Shown here piece by piece: positions 8,438-17,015 of a DNA stretch of 64,000 bases. The number at the start of each line of letters is the position of its first letter. Position 1 is the first letter of the stretch. Made by a program: the position numbers and the translations under genes. Source of the DNA: CAVSRC01 sp963762605 (GTDB lineage: Bacteria > Pseudomonadota > Alphaproteobacteria > Rhizobiales > Kaistiaceae); NCBI GenBank assembly GCA_963762605.1, contig CAVXLJ010000019.1, positions 1 through 64,000 on the forward strand, written 5' to 3'. The notes beneath the pieces are model-generated. The model saw only the letters and a list, made by a program, of their open reading frames with translations, was not told the origin of the DNA and did no database searches.

Positions 8438-9496
8438 TCAGAGGCGGACGACCTCGCCGATGCGGACCGAGCGGTCGGCGGCCAGAACGATACGCAGGCT
8501 CTTGATCGCGTCTTCCATGTGATCGCCGAGGTCGATGTCCTCTTCGATCGCCTTGAGCAGGAAGCGCTGCTCGCGTTCGCAGAGCTCGTCGTGGCCGGGC
8601 TCGTCGGCGGTGGTGATGCGCTCGTCCGGCTTGGCCAGCGAGCCGTCGGCGGCCAGCTCGGCTGGATGATAGAGGATCTGATTGGTCTTGGTGTGGGTGT
8701 CCATGTCGGCCGATCCGGCACCTTCGGCCACGACGATCGACACCGAGCCCTTCGGCCCGATCACATCCTTTACGAAGAAGGCGGTCTCGCTCATCATCGG
8801 GCCCCAGCCAGCCTCGTACCAGCCGACCGAACCGTCGGCGAAGGTCACCTCGAAGTGACCGTAATTGTACATGTCTTTTGGCATGTCCTCGGTCAGCCGT
8901 GCGCCGACGGCGTGGACGGTCAGCGGCGCGGCGCGGGTGATCTGGCACCAGACATCGACATAGTGGACGCCGCAATCGACGATCGGCGACAGCGATTGCA
9001 GCAGGCGCTTGTGGGTCGCCCACGCGGCACCGCTCGACTGCTGGTTGAGGTTCATGCGGAAGACGTACGGCGCTCCCAGCGTGCGGGCGAGTTCGATGAA
9101 CTTCATCCAGCTCGGATGGTGGCGCAGGATATAGCCGATCACCAGCTTGCGGCCGGTCTTGCGGGCGACGGCAACCACGCGCTCGGCCTGTTCCACGGTC
9201 GCGGCCAGCGGCTTCTCGACGAAGACGTGGGCACCCGCCTGCATCGCCTTGATGGCAAAATCGGCATGGGTGTCCGCCCAAGTGCAGATGGAGACCACGT
9301 CCGGCTTGAGCGCTGCCAGTGCCGCGTCATAGTCCGTGAATCGCTTGGCGCTGCCCATCTCGGCCGGCAGCGTCCGGTCCGCGATGTTGCGGTCGCAGAT
9401 GCCGACGATTTCGAAACCGTCTATGCGCGTATAGGCCATCGCATGGCTCATGCCCATGTTGCCGAGCCCGACGGACAAGACTGTCTTGCGCGCCAT
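8438..9496 (-). CDS. Gfo/Idh/MocA-family oxidoreductase
   Basis: A 352-residue NAD(P)-dependent sugar dehydrogenase-type protein. A Rossmann fingerprint (VLSVGLGNMGMSHAMAY) is at residues 5-21, and the family EKP motif appears in HVFVEKPLAATVEQ. The C-terminal alpha/beta domain includes DCGVHYVDVW, a family motif carrying the catalytic His. A ribosome site (GGAGGGGG) precedes the ATG. It is the last gene of a minus-strand amino-sugar operon, 9 nt after nagA, so it may handle an unusual amino or anhydro sugar. It converges on the aldo/keto reductase gene. Confidence 0.9.
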   Translation of the reverse strand: MARKTVLSVGLGNMGMSHAMAYTRIDGFEIVGICDRNIADRTLPAEMGSAKRFTDYDAALAALKPDVVSICTWADTHADFAIKAMQAGAHVFVEKPLAATVEQAERVVAVARKTGRKLVIGYILRHHPSWMKFIELARTLGAPYVFRMNLNQQSSGAAWATHKRLLQSLSPIVDCGVHYVDVWCQITRAAPLTVHAVGARLTEDMPKDMYNYGHFEVTFADGSVGWYEAGWGPMMSETAFFVKDVIGPKGSVSIVVAEGAGSADMDTHTKTNQILYHPAELAADGSLAKPDERITTADEPGHDELCEREQRFLLKAIEEDIDLGDHMEDAIKSLRIVLAADRSVRIGEVVRL

Positions 9497-9505
9497 TTCC
9501 CCCTC

Positions 9506-10645
9506 CTAGCCCTCAGTGCCGACACCGTTGATCCACGTCTCGGTGACCGTGAGGTCGTCATCGAGCAGGACGAGGTCGGCGCGGTAACCCGGCGCGATGC
9601 GGCCAAGCTCGTCACCCAGCCGCAGATATTCGGCCGGCGCGCGCGACGCCATGGTGAGCGCCGCCTCGAGCGGCAGGCCAAGCGCATTGACGCAGTTGCG
9701 CACTGCGGTCGCCATGTCGAGATCGGAGCCGGCGATGGTACCGTCGCCGCGCAGCAGCCGGCCGTCGTGGCGGGTGATCACATTGCCGTCGATCAGGAAT
9801 TCGGTGAGGTCGCTGCCGACCGAGGGCATGGCGTCGGTGACCAGCACCATCCGCTGCCAGCCATGGGCGGCGATGGCGATGCGCAAGCTTGCCGCCGAGA
9901 CGTGGAACAGGTCGGCGATGATGCCGACGAAGGAATCCGGATCGTCGAGTGCGGCGCCGACCGGCCCCGGCGCGCGACCGGCAAGCGGCGGCATGGCGTT
10001 GAAAAGATGGGTGAATCCGCTCAGGCCCGCGACCCTCGCAGCGGCCACCGTCTCGTAGCTGGCGGCGGTGTGGCCAGCCGACACGATGACGCCGGCCGCA
10101 ACCAGCCGTGCGATCATCTCCGGCGGCACGCGTTCGGGTGCCAGCGTCATCAGCGTGCGGCCAGCCCCAAGCGATGTGACCAGCGCGATGTCCTCTTCCT
10201 CGATGTCGCGGAATAGCTTCGGATCGTGGACGCCCTTGCGCGCCGGGCTGAGGAAGGGCCCTTCGATATGGATGCCGAGCGCGCCGGGGACCTGCGCCTG
10301 GAGCGCCGCGCGGGCGGCGGCGATGGCCTCGGCCATATGCTCGCGCGTATCTGAGATGAATGTCGGCAGGATGCCGGTGGTGCCGAAGGGGCGGTGGGCG
10401 GCCGCGATAGCCGCGATGCCGGACACGGTCCGCTCGTCGTTGAAGAGCACGCCGCCGCCACCATTGACTTGGACATCGACGAAGCCCGGCGCCAGCAGCC
10501 CTTCGACGCGGCGCACTGGGACATCCGACCGGCGTTCGCCATCCGGCACGAGCGCCGCGATCTTGCCATCGGCGATGACAACGCTGTGGCCATCGACGAT
10601 GCGCGTACCGTCGAAGATTCGGGCGCCGGTCAGGGCAATGCTCAT
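9506..10645 (-). CDS. nagA: N-acetylglucosamine-6-phosphate deacetylase
   Basis: A 379-residue amidohydrolase that deacetylates GlcNAc-6-phosphate to GlcN-6-phosphate in the cytoplasm. Family signatures are clear: PGFVDVQVNGGGG, IHIEGPFLSPARKGVH (metal-binding His/Glu region), VSAGHTAASYE, FTHLFNAMPPL and VLVTDAMP (catalytic Asp). The ATG at 10645 overlaps the upstream stop by one base (TGATG), indicating translational coupling; a GTG one codon earlier is possible. It follows a SIS-type deaminase, the next enzyme in the pathway. Confidence 0.93.
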   Translation of the reverse strand: MSIALTGARIFDGTRIVDGHSVVIADGKIAALVPDGERRSDVPVRRVEGLLAPGFVDVQVNGGGGVLFNDERTVSGIAAIAAAHRPFGTTGILPTFISDTREHMAEAIAAARAALQAQVPGALGIHIEGPFLSPARKGVHDPKLFRDIEEEDIALVTSLGAGRTLMTLAPERVPPEMIARLVAAGVIVSAGHTAASYETVAAARVAGLSGFTHLFNAMPPLAGRAPGPVGAALDDPDSFVGIIADLFHVSAASLRIAIAAHGWQRMVLVTDAMPSVGSDLTEFLIDGNVITRHDGRLLRGDGTIAGSDLDMATAVRNCVNALGLPLEAALTMASRAPAEYLRLGDELGRIAPGYRADLVLLDDDLTVTETWINGVGTEG

Positions 10646-11709
10646 CACCGCGTCTCCGTCACCTTCAGCAGATGCGGGGGATGGTCGGGATCGCGCCCGC
10701 GGGCGCGGGCAAGCGCCTCGGCGAGGGGATAGAAGCTCTGCACCAGCGCGATTGGCTGGGCAAAGGGATGCAGGCCGTCGGCCGTGGGCAGCCGCACCGC
10801 CCTGTCAGCCGCCACCGGGCCGGCGGCAAGCACCGGGACGCCGCGCGCGGTGAGGTTGGCGGCAAGCTCGGAGAGCGAAGCCAATGCCTCGTCGTGCTGA
10901 CTGAAGAGGACGACGGGGAAATCCCGCCCGGCGAGCGTCCACGGACCATGCATGATCTCGGCGGCGCTCATCGCCTCGGCGTGAAGCCCGCAGGTCTCCT
11001 TGAGCTTCAGCGCCGCTTCCTGCGCGGCGGCATAGCCGGCGCCACGGCCGACGATATAGAGGCTCTGCACATCGACAAGCGTGGCGGCCGCCGGCCGCCA
11101 ATCACGCTTGAGCGCATCGGCCAGATTGTCGGGCAGGCGCTCCACGGCGCGGACAAGCGCCGCATCCTGGCTCCAGGCGGCGAGCAACTGAAGAAGCGCC
11201 GCCAGCGAGGCGATGTAGGATTTGGTGGCGGCGACGCTGCGCTCCGGCCCGGCATGGAGCGGCAGGACGACCTCGCAGCAATCGGCCAGCGGCGAGGCTG
11301 GATCGTTGGTGATCGCCACGGTCAGCGCGCCGCCTTCGCGCGCCGCCTGTGTCAGCTTGATCAGGTCCGGGCTGCGACCCGATTGCGAGATCGTCAGGAA
11401 CAGCGCGCCCTCGACCTGCGGCCTGCCGCCATAGATGGAGCCCACCGAGGGGCCGACCGAAGCGACCACGAGGCCCAGGCGAATTTCGAGGAGGTACTTG
11501 GCGAACATGGCAGCGCTGTCCGAGCTGCCGCGGGCGCAGGTCACGGCGAAGCGCGGCGGCGCCGCATCGAGTCGCTGCACGAGATCACGGCACACCGCTG
11601 CATTCGACGCGATCAGCCGCGCCACCACCTCGGGCGCTGCCTCCGCCTCGCGCAGCATGAGGCTCGAAGCGGATCCGTCATTGTCACGGCCGGTGGAATT
11701 CTTGCTCAT
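10645..11709 (-). CDS. SIS-domain GlcN-6-phosphate deaminase/isomerase (NagB-II/AgaS-like)
   Basis: A 354-residue protein with two sugar-isomerase (SIS) domains like the isomerase half of GlmS, but without the glutaminase domain. Motifs are VTCARGSSDSAAMFAKYLLE, TISQSGRSPDL, VGRGAGYAAAQEAALKLKE and AMSAAEIMHGP. Stand-alone proteins of this type act as catabolic GlcN-6-phosphate deaminases. Its place between a GntR regulator and nagA supports that role: GlcN-6P to fructose-6P plus ammonia. The start overlaps the GntR stop by 4 nt and the stop overlaps the nagA start. Confidence 0.88.
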   Translation of the reverse strand: MSKNSTGRDNDGSASSLMLREAEAAPEVVARLIASNAAVCRDLVQRLDAAPPRFAVTCARGSSDSAAMFAKYLLEIRLGLVVASVGPSVGSIYGGRPQVEGALFLTISQSGRSPDLIKLTQAAREGGALTVAITNDPASPLADCCEVVLPLHAGPERSVAATKSYIASLAALLQLLAAWSQDAALVRAVERLPDNLADALKRDWRPAAATLVDVQSLYIVGRGAGYAAAQEAALKLKETCGLHAEAMSAAEIMHGPWTLAGRDFPVVLFSQHDEALASLSELAANLTARGVPVLAAGPVAADRAVRLPTADGLHPFAQPIALVQSFYPLAEALARARGRDPDHPPHLLKVTETR

Positions 11710-12473
11710 CGTTCGTTCGACCCGATCGAAAGCTCGGCAACGAAATCGTAGGCGTCACCGCGATAATAGGAGGCGGTGAACTCAACCGCGGTGCCGTCCT
11801 CGAGAAACGACCGCCGCTCGATGTAAAGAGCGGCGCTCGCCGGCGGCACGTCGAGCAGCGTTGCCTGTTCGCCGTCAAGCAGCACGGCATGGAGACGTTG
11901 CAAGGCCCGGCGCGGTGCGCAGCCACGCTCGGCCAGGGCGGCGTAGAGCGAGTGGCGGACGAGATCGGGGTCGGGCAGGAAGCGTGCCGGCACTGTCGCA
12001 TGCTCGATCGCCATGGGCACGTCGCCAGCCAGCCGCAGGCGCTTCAGGCGGCTCACCTTTTCGCCGGGCGACAGCCCCAGCGCCATTGACTCCTTCGGCG
12101 CCGCCGGGCCGCACGAGCGCTCGATCAGCCGCGCCCCCGGCGTCAACCCGCGGATCATCATGTCGTCGGTGAAGCTCGACAAGCGCGACAGGGCCTGATC
12201 GACGTGCATGGTGGGCGCGATGAATGTGCCCGACCCCCAGTGCTGGACGAGGATACCCTTGTCGACCAGACCGGCGATCGCCTTCCTCACGGTGACGCGC
12301 GAAATGCCGAACTGATGGGCAAGGTCGCGTTCGCTGGGCAGGGCCTCGCCCGCCCGCAGCTTGCCCGCCCGCACCTGATTCTGGATCAGGCGCTGAAGCT
12401 GGAGGTACAGCGGCGTCGGGCTCATCTCGTCGAGCACGGCATCCGCATCGCCTGCAACGGCCGAATCCAACAC
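11706..12473 (-). CDS. GntR-family (HutC/UTRA) regulator of amino-sugar genes
   Basis: A 255-residue regulator. An N-terminal GntR winged helix (LYLQLQRLIQNQVRAG; LPSERDLAHQFGISRVTVRK) is followed by a UTRA ligand domain (IEHATVPARFLPDPDLVR; ERRSFLEDGTAVEFTASYY). Proteins of this type, such as DasR and NagR, sense phosphorylated amino sugars. It heads the nagA operon and is divergent from murQ, so it probably controls both directions. The chosen start is GTG 12473, with GGAGG about 10 nt upstream. That ribosome site overlaps the end of a possible 25-codon leader ORF (12479-12556). Confidence 0.9.
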   Translation of the reverse strand: MLDSAVAGDADAVLDEMSPTPLYLQLQRLIQNQVRAGKLRAGEALPSERDLAHQFGISRVTVRKAIAGLVDKGILVQHWGSGTFIAPTMHVDQALSRLSSFTDDMMIRGLTPGARLIERSCGPAAPKESMALGLSPGEKVSRLKRLRLAGDVPMAIEHATVPARFLPDPDLVRHSLYAALAERGCAPRRALQRLHAVLLDGEQATLLDVPPASAALYIERRSFLEDGTAVEFTASYYRGDAYDFVAELSIGSNER

Positions 12474-12802
12474 CGGCGCTAGTCCTCCGCGCGCGTTGCC
12501 AGCCGCGCCATGAGAAGGGTGCCGCCGGCTTCCCCGATCAAGAGAGGCTGTGCCATGGGCTCCTCCGGCTTCTTCCCAGTCACGTCATTGTCCAAGCAAT
12601 AGGATAATGCCACTTCAAAGCCAACCGGAAAAGCTGTCGAGGATAGGCCCAGCCTTTTCGGTGGCATGCTGCGTGAATTTTGCCCAATCCGCAACCATAC
12701 CGGCCGGAATCGCCGATCACCGCGCGCTCTTGTCGGATGCCGGCATGATATGATACCAATCTAATACGTGTCGCAACGAGGAGGGTCGTTACGCTCGCCG
12801 CG
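12474..12802. other. Divergent promoter region between GntR and murQ
   Basis: About 330 nt separate the divergent start codons. The murQ-proximal part (about 12735-12775) is the AT-rich core, with GATATGATACCAATC, and is the likely promoter/operator zone. I could not identify a clear inverted repeat matching known NagR or DasR sites. Apart from the small leader ORF noted above, no gene is supported. Confidence 0.5.
12479..12556 (-). CDS. Possible 25-codon leader ORF upstream of the GntR gene
   Basis: An ATG at 12556 is preceded by GGAGGAG at good spacing and opens a 25-codon frame (starting MAQPLLIGEAGGTLL) that ends in TAG five nt before the GntR start codon. The stop region contains the GntR ribosome site. 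The arrangement would couple translation of the two. The peptide itself matches nothing I recognise, so it may be only a translated leader or chance. Confidence 0.3.
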   Translation of the reverse strand: MAQPLLIGEAGGTLLMARLATRAED

Positions 12803-13687
12803 ATGTCCGCAACCGAAACCATCAGCCAGCACTATCGCGGCCTCGACGCTTGGGACGATGCCGCGATTCTTGCGGCCTTCGTCGACGGGCAGAAGCGCGC
12901 GATTGCCGCTGTCGACCGCGCCGGCGAGGCGATCGCGGCAGCCGCGCGGGCGATCGTCACCAGGCTCGGCGAAAACGGCCGGCTGATCTATGTCGGCGCC
13001 GGAACCTCGGGGTTGCTTGCCGCACTCGACGGCATGGAGCTGGCGGGCACCTTCAACTGGCCGGAGGAACGCACCATCTTCCTGCTGGCCCAGGGCACGG
13101 AACTGAAGCCGGGCATGACCGGCGGTAGCGAGGACGACACGGCCCTGGCAGAGGCCGTGTTCGCCCGTCTTGAGCCGCAGCCCGCCGACGTCGTCATCGC
13201 GGTTACCGCCAGCGGCACGACACCCTTCACGCTCGCCGTGGTCGCGGCCGCCCGCAAGGCCGGCGCGCTGACGGTGGGCCTTGCCAACAACCCGCAAGCG
13301 CCGCTGTTCGGCCAGGTGGACCAGCCGGTGCTGCTCGAGTCCGGCGCCGAAGTCATCGCCGGCTCGACCCGCATGGGCGCCGGCACCGCCCAGAAGGCGG
13401 CCCTGGGTCTGCTGTCCAGCCTGATCATGATCCGCCTCGGCCACGTTCACGACGGCCATATGGTCGACCTCAGGGTCGACAACGCCAAACTGCACAAGCG
13501 CGCCGTCACGATGCTAGTTGACATCGCCCACGTCGACGAGCGCGAAGCGTCGAAAGCGCTCGATGCCTGTCACGGCCACATCAAGCAGGCAGCGCTGGTC
13601 GCCAAGGGCATTGCGCCCGAGGAGGCGGCGCGGGTGCTGGCCGAGACACGAGGGAATCTGCGCGCCGCGATGGCAAGACTGGGATGA
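12803..13687 (+). CDS. murQ: N-acetylmuramic acid 6-phosphate etherase
   Basis: A 294-residue MurQ, normal length for the family. It cleaves the D-lactyl ether of MurNAc-6-phosphate to give GlcNAc-6-phosphate, which feeds NagA encoded divergently. The SIS fold motif GRLIYVGAGTSGLLAALDG and the catalytic acidic segment GGSEDDTALAE are present. So are VIAVTASGTTPFT, GSTRMGAGTAQKAALG and the C-terminal HGHIKQAALV region. With the adjacent importer this indicates use or recycling of peptidoglycan sugars. No MurNAc or GlcNAc kinase gene is visible nearby. Confidence 0.94.
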   Translation: MSATETISQHYRGLDAWDDAAILAAFVDGQKRAIAAVDRAGEAIAAAARAIVTRLGENGRLIYVGAGTSGLLAALDGMELAGTFNWPEERTIFLLAQGTELKPGMTGGSEDDTALAEAVFARLEPQPADVVIAVTASGTTPFTLAVVAAARKAGALTVGLANNPQAPLFGQVDQPVLLESGAEVIAGSTRMGAGTAQKAALGLLSSLIMIRLGHVHDGHMVDLRVDNAKLHKRAVTMLVDIAHVDEREASKALDACHGHIKQAALVAKGIAPEEAARVLAETRGNLRAAMARLG

Positions 13688-13758
13688 GCCAATTGGGGGC
13701 GCGGAGAGACCGGCGGCATGCTGCCGGCAGAACGAAGTCTCAACAGGGAGTGTGACGG

Positions 13759-15036
13759 ATGACAGGACGTGCACTGAACTTCAAGCGGATCGCGGCAACG
13801 GCCGCTGCGGCCCTGCTGCTTTCGAGCGGCATCGCATTGGCCGAGACGACACTGACGATCGAAAGCTGGCGCAACGACGACGCCGATCTGTGGAACAACC
13901 AGATCATTCCGGCCTTCGAGAAGGATCACCCGGACATCAAGGTGCAGTTCAACGGCTACGTTCCGCAGGAATATGACGCCGCGCTGGGCGCCAAGCTGGA
14001 AGCCGGCACCGCCGGCGACCTCATCACCTGCCGGCCGTTCGACAAATCGCTGGCCCTCTTCAAGAAGGGGCAGCTGACGTCGGTCAACGACCTGCCCGGC
14101 ATGGAGAACTTCTCGGACGTGGCGCGCGTCGCCTGGACGACCGACGACGGCAAGACCACCTTCTGCGTACCGATGGCCTCGGTCATCCACGGCTTCATCT
14201 ATAATGAAAACATCTTCAACGAACTGAAGCTGACCCCGCCGAAGACCGTCGACGAGTTCTTCAAGGTCCTCGACGCGATCAAGAAGGACGGCACCTACGT
14301 GCCGCTCGACATCGGTACTGCCGACCAGTGGGAAGCCGCGACCATGGGCTTCCAGAACATCGGCCCGAACTACTGGAAGGGCGAGGAAGGCCGCAAGGCG
14401 CTGATCGCGGGCACGCAGAAGTTCACCGACAAGCCCTACATCGACACCTGGGCCCAGATGGCCAAGTGGTCGCCCTATCTTGCCGATGGCTATCAGGCGC
14501 AGAAATATCCCGACAGCCAGAACCTGTTCTCGCTCGGTCGCGCGGCGATCTATCCCGCCGGTTCGTGGGACATCGCGACCTTCGAGAAGCAGGGCGGCGC
14601 AGACCTGAAGTTCTCTGCCTTCCCGCCGCCGCTGCCGGTTGCCGGACAGGACTGCTACATCAGCGACCACGTCGACATCGGCATGGGCATCAACGCCGCA
14701 ACGCCCAACATGGAAGCCGCTAAGACCTTCATGTCATGGGTGGCTTCGCCGGCGTTTGCGAGCATCTATGCCAACGCTCTGCCGGGGTTCTTCCCGCTGT
14801 CGTCCGCCAAGGTCGACATCAAGGATCCGGTCGCCAAGACCTTCGTGAGCTGGCGTGACAGCTGCCACTCGACGATCCGCAACTCGTACCAGATTCTTTC
14901 GCGCGGCACGCCGAACCTGGAAAACGACCTGTGGAACGTCAGCGCGCAGGTTCTGAACCACACCATGACGCCTGAAGAGGCCGGCAAGAAGGTCCAGGAA
15001 GGTCTCGATTCCTGGTACCACCCGATGGCGAAGTAG
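13759..15036 (+). CDS. ABC transporter substrate-binding protein, probably amino sugar
   Basis: A 425-residue family 1 solute-binding protein. The signal peptide covers about residues 1-28 (AATAAAALLLSSGIALA then ETTLTIESW). The body shows WNNQIIPAFEKDHPDIKVQF, AGDLITCRPFD and AAIYPAGSWDI, typical of CUT1 binding proteins. A GGGAG ribosome site supports the ATG. It lies 71 nt downstream of murQ and upstream of two permeases and an ATPase. GlcNAc, MurNAc or a muropeptide sugar is the likely ligand by context only. A terminator-like hairpin follows it. Confidence 0.9.
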   Translation: MTGRALNFKRIAATAAAALLLSSGIALAETTLTIESWRNDDADLWNNQIIPAFEKDHPDIKVQFNGYVPQEYDAALGAKLEAGTAGDLITCRPFDKSLALFKKGQLTSVNDLPGMENFSDVARVAWTTDDGKTTFCVPMASVIHGFIYNENIFNELKLTPPKTVDEFFKVLDAIKKDGTYVPLDIGTADQWEAATMGFQNIGPNYWKGEEGRKALIAGTQKFTDKPYIDTWAQMAKWSPYLADGYQAQKYPDSQNLFSLGRAAIYPAGSWDIATFEKQGGADLKFSAFPPPLPVAGQDCYISDHVDIGMGINAATPNMEAAKTFMSWVASPAFASIYANALPGFFPLSSAKVDIKDPVAKTFVSWRDSCHSTIRNSYQILSRGTPNLENDLWNVSAQVLNHTMTPEEAGKKVQEGLDSWYHPMAK

Positions 15037-15049
15037 CGCCATTTGAACT

Positions 15050-15094
15050 GCCGGGCCGCGCAGCTTGAGCCTGCTCGGCCCGGCTCTTTCTTCT
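15050..15094 (+). terminator. Terminator/attenuator after the binding-protein gene
   Basis: GCCGGGCCG (15050-15058) pairs perfectly with CGGCCCGGC (15076-15084). The loop contains a second small stem (GCAG/CTGC), and TCTTTCTTCT follows. This is a good intrinsic terminator in the 172-nt gap before the permeases. It probably acts as a partial terminator, giving more binding protein than membrane subunits. Confidence 0.75.
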
Positions 15095-15208
15095 CGGGAC
15101 GAGAATTGATTCTTCCGGCAAAGGGACCCTACAGTTCCGCCTCAGAGCGCTGCCGCGTCATGAGGGCCGCCGCATGGGCGATGCGGAACAGCGCAGGGGA
15201 AAGGGGCA

Positions 15209-16171
15209 ATGGCGGAAACCGGCGGTGAAACCGCTCTGGCACGCATCGACACCAGGGACGCAACGCCCTGGACGACCTATATCGTCGCCTTTCTCGCCCC
15301 GGCGGCCATCGTCTACACGATCTTCTCGATCTATCCGCTCATCGATACCATCCGGCTCAGCCTCTATACGGCCGACAGCAGCGGCGCCGTTCACTTCACC
15401 GGCTTTGCCAATTTCGTCACGCTCTTGACCGACTCGAACTGGGCCGGACCGTTCTGGAACGCCTTCCGCAACAATCTGGTCTTCTTCGCGATCCACATGG
15501 TCGTGCAGAACTCGATCGGCCTGGCGCTCGCCGTTCTCTTGAGCCTGCCGGCGCTGACCGGGCGTGGCGTTTACCGCACGCTGATCTTCCTGCCGACGAT
15601 GCTGTCCTTCGTCATCATCGGCTTCATCTGGCAGCTCATGCTGTCGCCGATATGGGGCATCGCCAAGGGGGCGCTCAACGTCTTCGGGCTGGGCGGGCTG
15701 TTCGCACCGTGGCTGGGGCTCGAAGGCACGGCGCTGGTCACCATCGCCTTCATCTCGGTATGGCAGTTCGTCGGCATCCCGATGATGCTGATCTATGCCG
15801 CGCTGCTCAACATCCCCGAGGATCTGGTCGATGCCGCCACCGTCGACGGCGCCAATCAGTGGCACGTCTTCTGGTCGATCAAACTGCCGCTGATCCTGCC
15901 CACGCTCGGCGTGATCACCATTCTCACCTTCGTCGGCAATTTTAACGCCTTCGACCTGATCTACACGATCAAGGGGGCGCTCGCCGGGCCGAACTTCGCT
16001 TCGGACATTCTCGGCACGTTCTTCTATCGCACCTTTTTCGGCTACCAGCTGCAGCCCGGCAGCCCGACCATGGGCGCGGCGGTGGCGACCATGATGCTGC
16101 TGACCATTCTGGTCGGCGTCCTGGCCTTCCTGTTCGGCGTACAGCGCCGCATGCAGCACTACATTTCGTGA
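15209..16171 (+). CDS. CUT1 sugar ABC transporter permease (first subunit)
   Basis: A 320-residue inner-membrane permease with about six membrane segments; the first is at about residues 23-48 (IVAFLAPAAIVYTIFSIYPL). The ATPase-contact EAA loop reads VDAATVDGANQWHVFWSIKL near residues 208-227. AGGGGAAAGGGG precedes the ATG. It is followed after 13 nt by the second permease and forms a full importer with the genes at 13759, 16185 and 17015. Confidence 0.92.
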   Translation: MAETGGETALARIDTRDATPWTTYIVAFLAPAAIVYTIFSIYPLIDTIRLSLYTADSSGAVHFTGFANFVTLLTDSNWAGPFWNAFRNNLVFFAIHMVVQNSIGLALAVLLSLPALTGRGVYRTLIFLPTMLSFVIIGFIWQLMLSPIWGIAKGALNVFGLGGLFAPWLGLEGTALVTIAFISVWQFVGIPMMLIYAALLNIPEDLVDAATVDGANQWHVFWSIKLPLILPTLGVITILTFVGNFNAFDLIYTIKGALAGPNFASDILGTFFYRTFFGYQLQPGSPTMGAAVATMMLLTILVGVLAFLFGVQRRMQHYIS

Positions 16172-16184
16172 GGAGGGGCGACGC

Positions 16185-17015
16185 ATGAACAAGCAACGCG
16201 CGTCCCGAGCTGCCGTTCACGCGGCGCTGATCCTCTACACACTGCTGGCGATCGGGCCGGTGCTGCTGATCATCATCAATTCGTTCAAGTCGCGCCGGGC
16301 GATCTTCGGCGCGCCGCTGGGGCTGCCCATCGGCAAGTCCTTCTCGCTGGTCGGCTACAATTCGGTCCTCGCCAAGTCGGATTTCGGCCTCTACTTTTTC
16401 AACAGCATGACCGTCACGGTGGTGTCGCTGGCGTTGGTGCTGGCCTTCGGCGCCATGTGCGCCTGGGCGCTCACCGAATACCGCTTCCGCGGCAATGCGC
16501 TGGTCGGGCTCTACATGGCGATCGGCATCATGGTGCCGATACGGCTGGGCAGCGTTTCGATCCTCAAGATGATGGTGAGCCTCGGCCTGGTGAACACGCT
16601 GACCGCGCTCATCCTGGTCTATACGGCCATGGGGTTACCGCTTGCCATCTTCATCCTGGCCGAATTTATCCAGCAGGTGCCGCGAGATCTGCGCGATGCG
16701 GCACGCTGTGACGGGGTCAGCGAATACCGCATCTTCTATGCCGTGATCCTGCCGCTGATCCGCCCGGCGCTGGCGACCGTCGCCATATTCACCATGGTGC
16801 CGATCTGGAACGACCTGTGGTTCCCGCTGATCCTGGCACCCGGCCGCGAGACCCAGACGGTGACGCTGGGCGTGCAGCAGTTCATCGGCCAATACGTCAC
16901 CGACTGGAATGCGGTGCTTGCCTCGCTGTCGCTGGCGATCGCGCCGGTCCTTGTCCTCTACCTGTTGTTCTCGCGCTCTCTTGTGCGGGGCCTGACCGCG
17001 GGAGCCGTCAAATAA
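16185..17015 (+). CDS. CUT1 sugar ABC transporter permease (second subunit)
   Basis: A 276-residue MalG-type inner-membrane permease. Visible features are the LLAIGPVLLIIINSFKSRRA opening, the EAA loop RDAARCDGVSEYRIFYAVIL around residues 167-186, and the C-terminal SLVRGLTAGAVK. A GGAGGGG ribosome site precedes the ATG. The stop TAA overlaps the next start by one base (TAATG), coupling it to the ATPase gene. Confidence 0.92.
   Translation: MNKQRASRAAVHAALILYTLLAIGPVLLIIINSFKSRRAIFGAPLGLPIGKSFSLVGYNSVLAKSDFGLYFFNSMTVTVVSLALVLAFGAMCAWALTEYRFRGNALVGLYMAIGIMVPIRLGSVSILKMMVSLGLVNTLTALILVYTAMGLPLAIFILAEFIQQVPRDLRDAARCDGVSEYRIFYAVILPLIRPALATVAIFTMVPIWNDLWFPLILAPGRETQTVTLGVQQFIGQYVTDWNAVLASLSLAIAPVLVLYLLFSRSLVRGLTAGAVK

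Noticed and set aside
13710..13727. Palindrome-like CCGGCGGCATGCTGCCGG between murQ and the binding-protein gene as an operator
   Set aside because: GC-rich palindromes of this size are expected by chance here, and it has a mismatch. It may be a weak mRNA hairpin.
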